From Chloroflexota bacterium (lineage in GTDB: Bacteria; Chloroflexota; UBA11872; VXNJ01): 7,438 bases of DNA. Position 1 is the stretch's first letter; the number at the start of each line of letters is the position of its first letter. The stretch covers positions 1 through 7,438 of the forward strand of contig JAPOVO010000046.1 of the NCBI GenBank assembly GCA_026708165.1. The letters run 5' to 3'. Shown here in pieces: positions 1-6,309 of the stretch. Made by a program: the position numbers and the translations under genes. The notes below the pieces were generated by a model. The model did not search any database and was not told the DNA's origin. It saw nothing but the letters and a program-made list of their open reading frames with translations.

Positions 1-2074
1 CGGGCACGTGCAGATGTACACGGCTCTTCTCGAACAAGTTGGGCTGAAATCCGAACTCTTGCGCCTTGGCTCTGGCGTACGATCTAGCAGCCTTTGCCGA
101 CTCTTCCATTACGTCGCTGAGATTACCCGTGCAGGTGAATCCGGCCTTGCCTTCAGTCCAAGCCGCCTCGATATGAAGCACCTCACCGCCAAACTGCGTC
201 ACGGCGAGACCGTTGACCACTCCGACCATATCGTCGTGCCGTTCATCCTCTGGGAGGTATTTGGGCTTGCCGACCAGGCGTTCGAGCTGTGATTGGGAAA
301 TCCTCGCCGACTTGGTCTTGCCCTCAGCCAGACGGCGCGCGACCTTCCGGCATACCTTTGCGAGCTCGCGCTCGAGATTTCGCACACCCGCCTCGCGCGT
401 GTGCGTTCGCGTGAGCCACCGTATCGCGGCTTCACCCATGACCATCTGATCTTTCTTGATGCCGTGCTCGCGAAGCTGCCGGGGCAGCAGATAGCCCCGC
501 GCAATGTGAAGCTTCTCTTCTTCCGTGTAACCGGAGAGTCGTATGATCTCAAGCCGGTCACGGAGAGTCGGCGGTATAGCGCTCGCGTCGTTGGCCGTGA
601 GGATGAAGACCACGTTGGACAGGTCATAGCCAAGCTCAAGATAGTGATCCGAAAACTTCGAATTGTGCTCTGGATCGAGTACTTCGAGCAGAGCCGATGA
701 AGGATCGCCGCGAAAATCGCGCCCAATCTTGTCGATCTCATCGAGAACGAACACAGGGTTCGTCGTTCCCGCCTGCTTCATTCCTTGCAGTATTCGTCCG
801 GGGAGCGCTCCGACATACGTTCGGCGGTGGCCTCTAATCTCAGCTTCGTCCCGGACCCCGCCGAGCGATATGCGCACGAACTTCCGGCGCAGCGCGCGGG
901 CTATCGACCGGCCAAGGCTGGTCTTGCCCACGCCCGGCGGACCTGCCAAACAGAGGATCGGACTGCGCAGCGAGGAGGACAGTCCGCGCACGGCCAGATA
1001 CTCAAGGACGCGAGTCTTTACCTTGGAGAGTCCGTAGTGGTCCTTGTCCAAGGTCCGTCGGGCGCGCTTGAGCGATATCTTCTCGGGCGGGGCTTCCCCC
1101 CAGGGAAGCTCCAAAAGCCAGTCAACATAGGTGCGAATAACGCCTATTTCCGGCGATGCGGGGGGAGTGGCTTCGAGCCTATCGACTTCCTTCAGAGCCT
1201 TCTCGCGCACATGCTCGGGCATGGACGATGCCTCGATCGCCTCTCTCAATTCCGTGGAGTCCTCAACCTGTCCCGTCGAAATCCCCAGCTCGCGTTGAAT
1301 GGTCTTCAGCTGCTCTCGGAGGTAGAACTCCCTTTGAACCTTCTCTATCCCGTCCTGGATCTTCGACTGTATGCGCCCCTTGACATCCAGGATGTGGTTT
1401 TGCTCGGAGAGATGCACGCTGGCTTCGTACAGCCTGTCGTAGACATCGACCATCTCGAGAAGCTTCTGACGCCGCCGCACTCGCATCGGAGCGTGATATC
1501 CCACCAGATCGGCCAGCCATCCCGGATCGGAAACTCGTTTGGCGACGGCGACGACCTCTGGGGAGAGGCCGTTGCTCTTTTCGGCGTATTCGTGCACCTG
1601 ATTCGCGACCATCCGGCGTAGCGCTTCCAATTCGATGGATTCACGTCTGACTGAAGGCAATTCGACGGTGGTCGCGAGTATCCCGCCCTCGTACTCGCCG
1701 ACTTCAAGAAGTTCGACCCGTTCCAAGCCCTGAAACAGAACCGAAAGACCACCGTCCGGCACCTTGTACTTACGCACGATGCGCGCCGTGGTCCCGACCG
1801 AATAGAGACCCGACGGTTTTGGTTTCCGGCGATCGCGGCGGCGCTGCGTGGCCAGCACAACGATTCCGTCGTGCCTCTCGGCCTCTTCAATCGCCCACAG
1901 CGACCCCGGACGGTTAACATGAAGCGGAATGGAGACTTTGGGGAATGCCACCGTCTTGACCAGTGGCACCACCGGTAGTTCGGAGATAGCGCCAGTTGTC
2001 GCTACGACGTCTTGCTCGAAAGCGTCGACAGCCGACTGGCTTTCCTTCGAACCGGATGCGTCAGATTTAGTCAT
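1..2074 (-). CDS. lon: ATP-dependent Lon protease (partial, C-terminus beyond left edge)
   Basis: Cytoplasmic AAA+ serine protease that unfolds and degrades misfolded and regulatory proteins. Translating the minus strand from ATG 2072-2074 gives 691 uninterrupted codons reaching the left edge. The N-terminal substrate-binding domain begins near residue 32 (ELPVVPLVKTVAFPKVSIPL). A helical linker follows (about 200-300, with the family-typical QSKIQDGIEKVQREFYLREQ). The AAA+ module has Walker A GPPGVGKT (378-385), Walker B VFVLDEID (441-448), then GDPSSALLEVLDPE and an arginine-finger region (PPTLRDRLE). The protease domain starts near GVVNGLAVTQFGGEVL. The translation stops at VHLHVP; in E. 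coli Lon the catalytic Ser679 lies about 10 residues after the equivalent point, so neither Ser nor Lys of the dyad is visible here. Full length is probably about 800 aa. A strongly basic stretch (RRRDRRKPKP, 78-87) sits in an N-domain loop that is usually more acidic. No clear Shine-Dalgarno precedes the start. Divergent from the solute-binding-protein gene, and possibly under HspR-type control. Confidence 0.97.
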   Translation of the reverse strand, partial: MTKSDASGSKESQSAVDAFEQDVVATTGAISELPVVPLVKTVAFPKVSIPLHVNRPGSLWAIEEAERHDGIVVLATQRRRDRRKPKPSGLYSVGTTARIVRKYKVPDGGLSVLFQGLERVELLEVGEYEGGILATTVELPSVRRESIELEALRRMVANQVHEYAEKSNGLSPEVVAVAKRVSDPGWLADLVGYHAPMRVRRRQKLLEMVDVYDRLYEASVHLSEQNHILDVKGRIQSKIQDGIEKVQREFYLREQLKTIQRELGISTGQVEDSTELREAIEASSMPEHVREKALKEVDRLEATPPASPEIGVIRTYVDWLLELPWGEAPPEKISLKRARRTLDKDHYGLSKVKTRVLEYLAVRGLSSSLRSPILCLAGPPGVGKTSLGRSIARALRRKFVRISLGGVRDEAEIRGHRRTYVGALPGRILQGMKQAGTTNPVFVLDEIDKIGRDFRGDPSSALLEVLDPEHNSKFSDHYLELGYDLSNVVFILTANDASAIPPTLRDRLEIIRLSGYTEEEKLHIARGYLLPRQLREHGIKKDQMVMGEAAIRWLTRTHTREAGVRNLERELAKVCRKVARRLAEGKTKSARISQSQLERLVGKPKYLPEDERHDDMVGVVNGLAVTQFGGEVLHIEAAWTEGKAGFTCTGNLSDVMEESAKAARSYARAKAQEFGFQPNLFEKSRVHLHVP

Positions 2075-2108
2075 ACCAATACATTCAAACCGAGATTTCA
2101 GCTTTCAT

Positions 2109-2137
2109 ATGGTATAAGTTGAGTGTTGTCTTGTCAA
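2109..2137 (-). promoter_or_regulatory. putative sigma70-type promoter of lon
   Basis: On the minus strand a perfect TTGACA -35 box (2137 down to 2132) is followed after 17 bp by TACCAT (2114 down to 2109, 4 of 6 to TATAAT). The alternative TATACC (2116-2111) would give a 15-bp spacer. Transcription would begin near 2100, leaving a leader of about 25-30 nt before the lon ATG. The -35 box lies inside the right half of the inverted repeat at 2115-2141, so a protein bound there would block it. This is assigned from box similarity and position only. Confidence 0.5.
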
Positions 2138-2141
2138 CTTA
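2115..2141. promoter_or_regulatory. inverted repeat, HAIR-like operator between lon and the SBP gene
   Basis: TAAGTTGA (2115-2122) and TCAACTTA (2134-2141) form a perfect 8-bp inverted repeat with an 11-bp spacer. Read as GTTGAGT-N7-TGTCAAC (2118-2138), it matches the HAIR consensus CTTGAGT-N7-ACTCAAG at 10 of 14 positions with the exact 7-bp spacing; one half-site matches 6 of 7. HAIR is the operator of the heat-shock repressor HspR, which controls lon in Streptomyces. The repeat covers the putative lon -35 box and also the -35 box of the opposite promoter, so one regulator could control both genes. HspR itself is not encoded in this window, so the regulator's identity is inference. Confidence 0.5.
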
Positions 2142-2159
2142 CATCTAGCCGTTTATCGT
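2131..2159 (+). promoter_or_regulatory. putative promoter of the solute-binding-protein gene
   Basis: TTGTCA (2131-2136, 5 of 6 to TTGACA) is followed after 17 bp by TATCGT (2154-2159, 4 of 6 to TATAAT). It points toward the lipoprotein gene at 2261, giving a leader of about 95 nt. Its -35 box overlaps the right half of the inverted repeat and nearly coincides with the lon -35 box on the other strand, so the two promoters probably compete or share control. The -10 match is weak. Confidence 0.3.
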
Positions 2160-2207
2160 AGATATTGTGGTGCGACGAGTAAATCAAGACATCGGCAGCG
2201 TCCGAAT

Positions 2208-2252
2208 GGCATTGCTTCGGCTGAATCGGCATTATGCGGCTTCGGCTGTCAG
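2208..2252. repeat. short imperfect tandem duplication in the SBP leader
   Basis: The order is GGCATT, GCTTCGGCTG, aatc, GGCATT, atgcg, GCTTCGGCTG. The 10-mer GCTTCGGCTG occurs at 2214-2223 and 2239-2248, and GGCATT occurs at 2208-2213 and 2228-2233. This looks like a unit of about 20 bp that was duplicated and then gained a few bases. It lies just upstream of the lipoprotein start. No function is evident. Confidence 0.55.
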
Positions 2253-2260
2253 CCTGTTGA

Positions 2261-3655
2261 TTGTCCGTGGCAATTAAGACCGGTCAATCTCGGGAGATCG
2301 AACGGCCCATTGCATCCAGACGCTCGCGCCGACAATTCGTTCAGTCCGTCGTCGGACTCGCGGGCGCAGCGCTCCTAGGCGGCTGCGACCAAAGCGAAAC
2401 TTCCGAGCGCACGATGCAGCCCACGGCCCGGTCGGTGGCGACCAGCCCGCCGCGCAGAATTGGACTCACTCTCACCGGCTGGCCATTTCGTCAAGACCTG
2501 CTTCACATCACGCTCGAAGCTTTTCGCTCACAGAACCCGCTTATTGACGTCGAGTTCATGGAGGTGCTCAACGACTACCGGGTCAGACTCGACGAATTAC
2601 TCGTAGCTTCACCCCCTCCGAACGTCGTCCAGGTCAGGGAGGGGCAAGCCGGGGCATGGTGGTCGCGGGGACTAATCCGACCGCTTGAAGAAATCCCTGC
2701 GTTTTCGGATCTCGCCAGCCGCCTCAAGCCTGCCGCGCGCGCCGCGATAGGCCCGGGGAACTCGATCGCCGGGTTGCCGTTCTATTCCGACGTGATGGTT
2801 CTTGCTTACAACCGGTCGATGATCGACCGCATAGGCGGACGTCCTCCAGACACGTGGGAGGAACTTTCGTTCTTCGGCCGCGAGCTTCGCGACAGAGGGA
2901 TATCGACCAGCCCGTTTTCACTGAACCTCTCTCCGAAGGTCAACGCTAATCTGCCATGGTGGGCGATGCTCTTCGCGAGCGGCGGCCGCCTGCTCTCGAA
3001 TGACGGTTCCGCAAGTGGAACGGATTCCGCCGTCCGCCTCTTGACAATTCTCCGCCGGATGTTCGTGGAGGACCTAGTCATCGACCCCAGCGTCAACGTG
3101 ACAACGTATTCGGCCATCACATCGGGCGACCATGCCTTCGCTTTGGTTGGCACGTACACGGCCCGTCGATTCGCAGACGCGAGAGACAATCTTGGAGGGC
3201 CGGATATCGGGTTCGCGACGGTCCCCGGACTTGACGGCCCGGGGACGGGCACAGTGAGCTGGACGCCCTTCTACGCCATCCCGGCCGGCGCCGGAGAAGT
3301 TGAGTCATCCGCACTGCTTGCGCTTCACCTCGGGGGCGTCGATGGACGCGGCGAGTTCTTTTCGGCCCGCTTCTGGGCACAGAACGAGGGGCTTCCACCC
3401 GCCTATCCGGAGGTGCTTGAGGACTCCAGAGTCAAGGACACCGTCGGCAGTTGGATCGACCTCGACTTCCTTGATCGCGTCCAGTCGATGGGGAGGCCGC
3501 CCGACGGCATCTGGCAACCATGGTTCGAGACGTGGGAGCACTGGGCCCAGGACGAAGTCTTGCGGGCGCTATGGGGAAGATCGAACCCGGAAGACGCTGT
3601 TCGCGCGATTCTGGAATCAGCGAGCGCCCTTCGAGCAAAGTTCGGCAGCCAATAG
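2261..3655 (+). CDS. Tat-exported lipoprotein, ABC-transporter extracellular solute-binding protein (family 1-like)
   Basis: Predicted periplasmic or surface-anchored binding protein of an ABC importer, 464 aa, in the size range of carbohydrate-type (CUT1-like) receptors. The N-terminus carries a twin-arginine motif (SRRQFVQ, 22-28), a short hydrophobic segment and a lipobox LGGC ending at Cys42, so export by Tat and lipid anchoring are likely. The mature part shows family-typical features: a first strand with GLTLTGWP followed by AFRSQNPLIDVEFMEV, then GLPFYSDVMVLAYNRSMID (about 165-185) and PDTWEEL, the usual hinge-region block. Ligand unknown. An in-frame TGA at 2258-2260 immediately precedes TTG 2261, so only TTG 2261 or GTG 2267 can start the protein; neither has a clear Shine-Dalgarno. 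No permease or ATPase gene is adjacent: lon diverges upstream and a DUF2851 gene converges downstream, overlapping the last 39 bp. It is therefore an orphan receptor, or it works with a transporter encoded elsewhere. Confidence 0.88.
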   Translation: MSVAIKTGQSREIERPIASRRSRRQFVQSVVGLAGAALLGGCDQSETSERTMQPTARSVATSPPRRIGLTLTGWPFRQDLLHITLEAFRSQNPLIDVEFMEVLNDYRVRLDELLVASPPPNVVQVREGQAGAWWSRGLIRPLEEIPAFSDLASRLKPAARAAIGPGNSIAGLPFYSDVMVLAYNRSMIDRIGGRPPDTWEELSFFGRELRDRGISTSPFSLNLSPKVNANLPWWAMLFASGGRLLSNDGSASGTDSAVRLLTILRRMFVEDLVIDPSVNVTTYSAITSGDHAFALVGTYTARRFADARDNLGGPDIGFATVPGLDGPGTGTVSWTPFYAIPAGAGEVESSALLALHLGGVDGRGEFFSARFWAQNEGLPPAYPEVLEDSRVKDTVGSWIDLDFLDRVQSMGRPPDGIWQPWFETWEHWAQDEVLRALWGRSNPEDAVRAILESASALRAKFGSQ

Positions 3656-5014
3656 CAGGTTTTCCGCCCCGTGGTGTCCGGCGGCACAATCCCGGCAGCT
3701 TTTGGTCCTGCACCAGCGCCGATATATGTTCAGCATCCCTTGCTGGCGCGCCGCCCGGCTCACGCCTTCAAACTCGACGGCTCCGGTCAAGCTCGCCATG
3801 TAGCGGGTAAGCCTGTTAGAACTCACCGGACCTATTGAGAAATAGAGATCCTGCAGAGATGCGATCAACGAATCATCTCCGCGGGACCGCGCCATGCAGA
3901 CAGCCATCGGCATGGCGACGTTCACCACGATCTCTCGGGCTCGGCTCGTTCCCAGTAGCGCAGCCGAAGATGTTTGCGTCTGGCGCCCGAAGTCGATTCT
4001 CTTGGCCCAATAGTCGCCGGGTGTGACCGGCGCCAGGAACGGCTTTTCCAGATATTCCGGCGCGCCTCGCTGAATGGCGTCCGCAGCGCTTTTGAGCAGC
4101 GCTTCGCTAGGTGAGCGGTGCAGATGGGTGGAGAATATCCTGCAAGCTGCGGCGATTCGCCGCGTGGGCCAGTTGCCCGGTCGCACGCCATGAAAGCGCC
4201 ACGCCTCTGGGTCTAGGGACGGGAAGGACAAGGTCTCCCAGATCCCAGCAAGGCGCTTGCTTTGCTCATCATCGCAATATGGTCCATCGTCTCCTGCTCG
4301 TTGCACGGGCAAGAGACCGGCCGTCCCGAACATCACCGACTCAGCAACCAGCAATTGCTCCGTCCCTGGACCGGCGAACGACTTGAGAGTCTCCCAGGTC
4401 AACAGCTTTGCAAGAGCGCGGAACGGCTCGCGATTTTGCGAATAACCAAGCGCGTCCAGTACGCGACCGTAAAAAACCTGGTCCTCCGACGCGACTTCGA
4501 CGTCCGCCTCGCAGGCATAAGACTTTTCGAGGACCCTTTGCCAGCCCTGCAAGGCCAGCATAGTCACCACGGGGTTCCGTCCCGCAGACCTGAAGTTATC
4601 GACGCAAGGCCAGTCGCCGCCGGATACCGGGTTGCCACGCGCCGGCAGGTCGCGAATCGATATCTTGGAATCTAGCGCGATCGTGGGCGGACCTTTGAAC
4701 TCAGGCCCCGGTTCACTCCAGGCCACGTGCAATACCACACGCGAATAAGCGCTGTCGCCGTCGTGGCCGTGACGAAACCAATCGTTCGGGTCTACGTGGA
4801 CCTCAAGGTCTCCAACTAACGCCGGTCCGCCGTCAAAGCTGATAATGGCGTCCTCAATGTCCGGACCGGCGCCGGGCGACCGCCGTCCGCCGTAGACGAC
4901 TTCCACCGGCCTGCCCAGGTGGTCCGTCAGATTGGTGAGCGAGTGAGAGTTTTCCAGCCAGTAAGACTCGACCCGAGCCTCAAGTTGTGTCGGATTACGT
5001 TCTCGCCTGTTCAT
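3617..5014 (-). CDS. DUF2851 family protein
   Basis: 465-aa cytoplasmic-looking protein with no signal peptide or membrane segment, recognised as DUF2851 by its motif order; function unknown. Near the N-terminus are PDIEDAII (51-58), GDLEVHV (68-74), NDWFRHGHDGD (77-87) and VVLHVAW (93-99). A region with WPC (Cys137) comes next, then GVRPGNWPTRRIAA (277-289), which matches the family's RPxNxPxxR-type block. The C-terminus has QQGMLNIYRRWC followed by CxxC, i.e. Cys435-x4-Cys440-x2-Cys443. The spacing of acidic and His residues (PD, then GDxEVH) loosely recalls a PD-(D/E)xK nuclease core, and the four cysteines could bind metal; both are inference. TGA directly abuts the ATG at 5012-5014 in the same frame, so no earlier in-frame start is possible. 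The 3' end overlaps the convergent lipoprotein gene by 39 bp. The gene diverges from the nth-like gene. Confidence 0.85.
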   Translation of the reverse strand: MNRRERNPTQLEARVESYWLENSHSLTNLTDHLGRPVEVVYGGRRSPGAGPDIEDAIISFDGGPALVGDLEVHVDPNDWFRHGHDGDSAYSRVVLHVAWSEPGPEFKGPPTIALDSKISIRDLPARGNPVSGGDWPCVDNFRSAGRNPVVTMLALQGWQRVLEKSYACEADVEVASEDQVFYGRVLDALGYSQNREPFRALAKLLTWETLKSFAGPGTEQLLVAESVMFGTAGLLPVQRAGDDGPYCDDEQSKRLAGIWETLSFPSLDPEAWRFHGVRPGNWPTRRIAAACRIFSTHLHRSPSEALLKSAADAIQRGAPEYLEKPFLAPVTPGDYWAKRIDFGRQTQTSSAALLGTSRAREIVVNVAMPMAVCMARSRGDDSLIASLQDLYFSIGPVSSNRLTRYMASLTGAVEFEGVSRAARQQGMLNIYRRWCRTKSCRDCAAGHHGAENLLLAAELCSKGAR

Positions 5015-5209
5015 TCACCAATCGTAGACGGGTACGAAGCCAGGCGATTTCCCAAGGACGACCGTGAGGGCCATCTCCATGGCCGGCCGGCGCGCGCAAA
5101 CGGGCGCTACGTTGTCTCCGGCAGGGCAAAGCGCAGGTTTCGCACACGGTTTTGTTGGAGAGCCGTAAAATCTGGTCGTGACTATTTGCATCGTGGTTGA
5201 TGATCCAAC
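5015..5209. other. divergent intergenic region between DUF2851 and nth-like genes
   Basis: This 195-bp stretch must hold the start signals of two divergent genes. I see no convincing gene in it. GGCCAT-CTCC-ATGGCC (5069-5084) is a perfect 6-bp inverted repeat with a 4-nt loop, followed by the palindrome GGCCGGCC. A TAAAAT hexamer (5166-5171) lies 38 bp before the nth ATG and could be a -10 box, but no good -35 partner is placed 15-18 bp upstream. I could not identify a promoter for the DUF2851 gene. Confidence 0.4.
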
Positions 5210-5908
5210 ATGACCGGTGAGGCCGCCGTCCAGGCAAAGCTGGAGCAGGTATATGCCTGGCTGGTCAGAGAATATGGCACGCCGGTCAACGAACGCCGCC
5301 GAGGACCGCTCGACGAGTTGATCGGCGCGATTCTCTCCCAGCACACGTCGGGTATTAACAGCCGTAGAGCCTTCGAGTCTCTTCGAGCAACATTCCCGTC
5401 CTGGAGCGACGTCGCCGAGGCCTCCGAGGAGGAAATAGCCGACGCGATCAGGTCCGGCGGTCTGGCAAACCAGAAGGCGCCGCGAATCAAGAACATATTG
5501 ACCGAGGTGTTGGGTGAATCAGGCGAGGAAGACCTCGGATGGCTGGCCGGCGCCGATATCGACGCGGCGCGGGACTACTTGGTCTCGCTCCCGGGTGTTG
5601 GCATCAAGACCGCGGCATGCGTCCTACTGTTCTCGCTGGGACGCCGGGCCTTTCCAGTGGACACTCACGTTCAGCGCCTGGCTCGGCGGCTGGCTCTGGT
5701 TCCCGACTCGTGGTCGCCCATCAGGACGCAGCAGTATTTGGAGTCGGTCGTGCCGAAGGCGCGCATGTATCCGTTTCATATAAATCTGATCCGCCACGGC
5801 CGGACGGTTTGCCGAGCGAGGCGTCCCAGATGCGGGCGGTGCGGGTTGCGGTCCGTTTGCGTCCATTACGCCACTGAGATGGCCCCCGCGGAAGACATTT
5901 CGGCCTAA
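5210..5908 (+). CDS. nth: endonuclease III-like DNA glycosylase/AP lyase
   Basis: Base-excision repair enzyme of the HhH-GPD superfamily: it removes oxidised bases and nicks at the abasic site. The 232-aa length fits bacterial endonuclease III. The N-terminal block LIGAILSQHTSGINSRRAF (37-55) is typical of the family. The helix-hairpin-helix is LPGVGIKTAA (127-136), with Lys133 at the position of the catalytic lysine (Lys120 in E. coli Nth). Catalytic Asp151 lies in FPVDTHVQR. The C-terminus carries C-x6-C-x2-C-x5-C (Cys201, 208, 211, 217), the [4Fe-4S] pattern of this family. Both catalytic residues and the cluster are intact, so it should be active. Substrate range is not readable; other HhH-GPD glycosylases have related folds, but Lys133 plus Asp151 favours a bifunctional enzyme. 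Its stop overlaps the next start (TAATG), which indicates one transcript with the zinc-ribbon gene. Confidence 0.93.
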   Translation: MTGEAAVQAKLEQVYAWLVREYGTPVNERRRGPLDELIGAILSQHTSGINSRRAFESLRATFPSWSDVAEASEEEIADAIRSGGLANQKAPRIKNILTEVLGESGEEDLGWLAGADIDAARDYLVSLPGVGIKTAACVLLFSLGRRAFPVDTHVQRLARRLALVPDSWSPIRTQQYLESVVPKARMYPFHINLIRHGRTVCRARRPRCGRCGLRSVCVHYATEMAPAEDISA

Positions 5909-6291
5909 TGCCGACATACGACTACCAATGCCGTAATTGCGGGAAACGGACTTCCAGGCTATTCCGATCGTTCGCAGCGGTTCACGATTTTCCGTGCCCG
6001 GGCTGCGGCGAGTTTGAGTTGGAGCGCAAGATTTCCAAGGTGGCCGTGATTCGCGGATCAGCCCGGTCGGGGGACGACGGATTCGACAGCGGGTTAGAGT
6101 CCGGCCTTGAGCAGGAAGATCCACGGGCCGTCGCCCGGATGGCGCGCAGCATGGCGCAGGAAATGGGCGAGGAAATGCATCCCGGTTACGACGAGCTGCT
6201 CGGTCGGATGGAAGCCGGGGAAACACCGGACGAAGAAGAATTCGCGGCTCTGGACGACGCGGAGTCCGACGATTTCAGGGACTCCGTTTAG
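5908..6291 (+). CDS. FmdB-family zinc-ribbon protein with acidic C-terminal tail
   Basis: 127-aa protein starting MPTYDYQCRNCGK. The N-terminal zinc ribbon of the FmdB/CxxC_CxxC_SSSS type has Cys8, Cys11, Cys30 and Cys33 as two CxxC knuckles. The family was named as a putative regulator in methylotrophs, but most members are uncharacterised. After about residue 50 the protein is a low-complexity, strongly acidic and probably helical tail rich in Glu, Asp and Met; it includes a DPRAVARMARSMAQEMGEEM segment and ends with many acidic residues. The ATG at 5908-5910 overlaps the nth TAA by one base, so translational coupling is likely. Whether it acts together with the glycosylase or is simply co-transcribed cannot be told from the sequence. 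Confidence 0.87.
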   Translation: MPTYDYQCRNCGKRTSRLFRSFAAVHDFPCPGCGEFELERKISKVAVIRGSARSGDDGFDSGLESGLEQEDPRAVARMARSMAQEMGEEMHPGYDELLGRMEAGETPDEEEFAALDDAESDDFRDSV

Positions 6292-6309
6292 TGCGGATGG
6301 CTGCCTAAC

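Noticed and set aside
785..1621. Long plus-strand open frame (278 codons) opposite lon
   Set aside because: It lies wholly antisense to the well-supported Lon reading frame, and its translation has no recognisable domain. Long antisense frames are common in G+C-rich genes.
1345..1920. Minus-strand open frame of 191 codons inside lon
   Set aside because: It is on the same strand as Lon but in another frame. The Lon frame is continuous from 2074 to the left edge, so this is a shadow and not a frameshifted segment.
5166..5171. TAAAAT as -10 box of an nth promoter
   Set aside because: No reasonable -35 hexamer is found at 15-18 bp upstream, so it is mentioned only as a possibility in the intergenic entry.
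5015..5344. Minus-strand open frame immediately upstream of, and in frame with, the DUF2851 gene
   Set aside because: It is separated from the DUF2851 ATG by a TGA. It overlaps the start of the nth-like gene antisense and has no recognisable motif. I considered an N-terminal extension broken by a stop, but the DUF2851 start already looks complete.
5624..6226. 200-codon minus-strand open frame across the nth/FmdB junction
   Set aside because: It is antisense to two genes with clear motifs and its composition (Arg/Pro/Ser-rich) is typical of a shadow frame.
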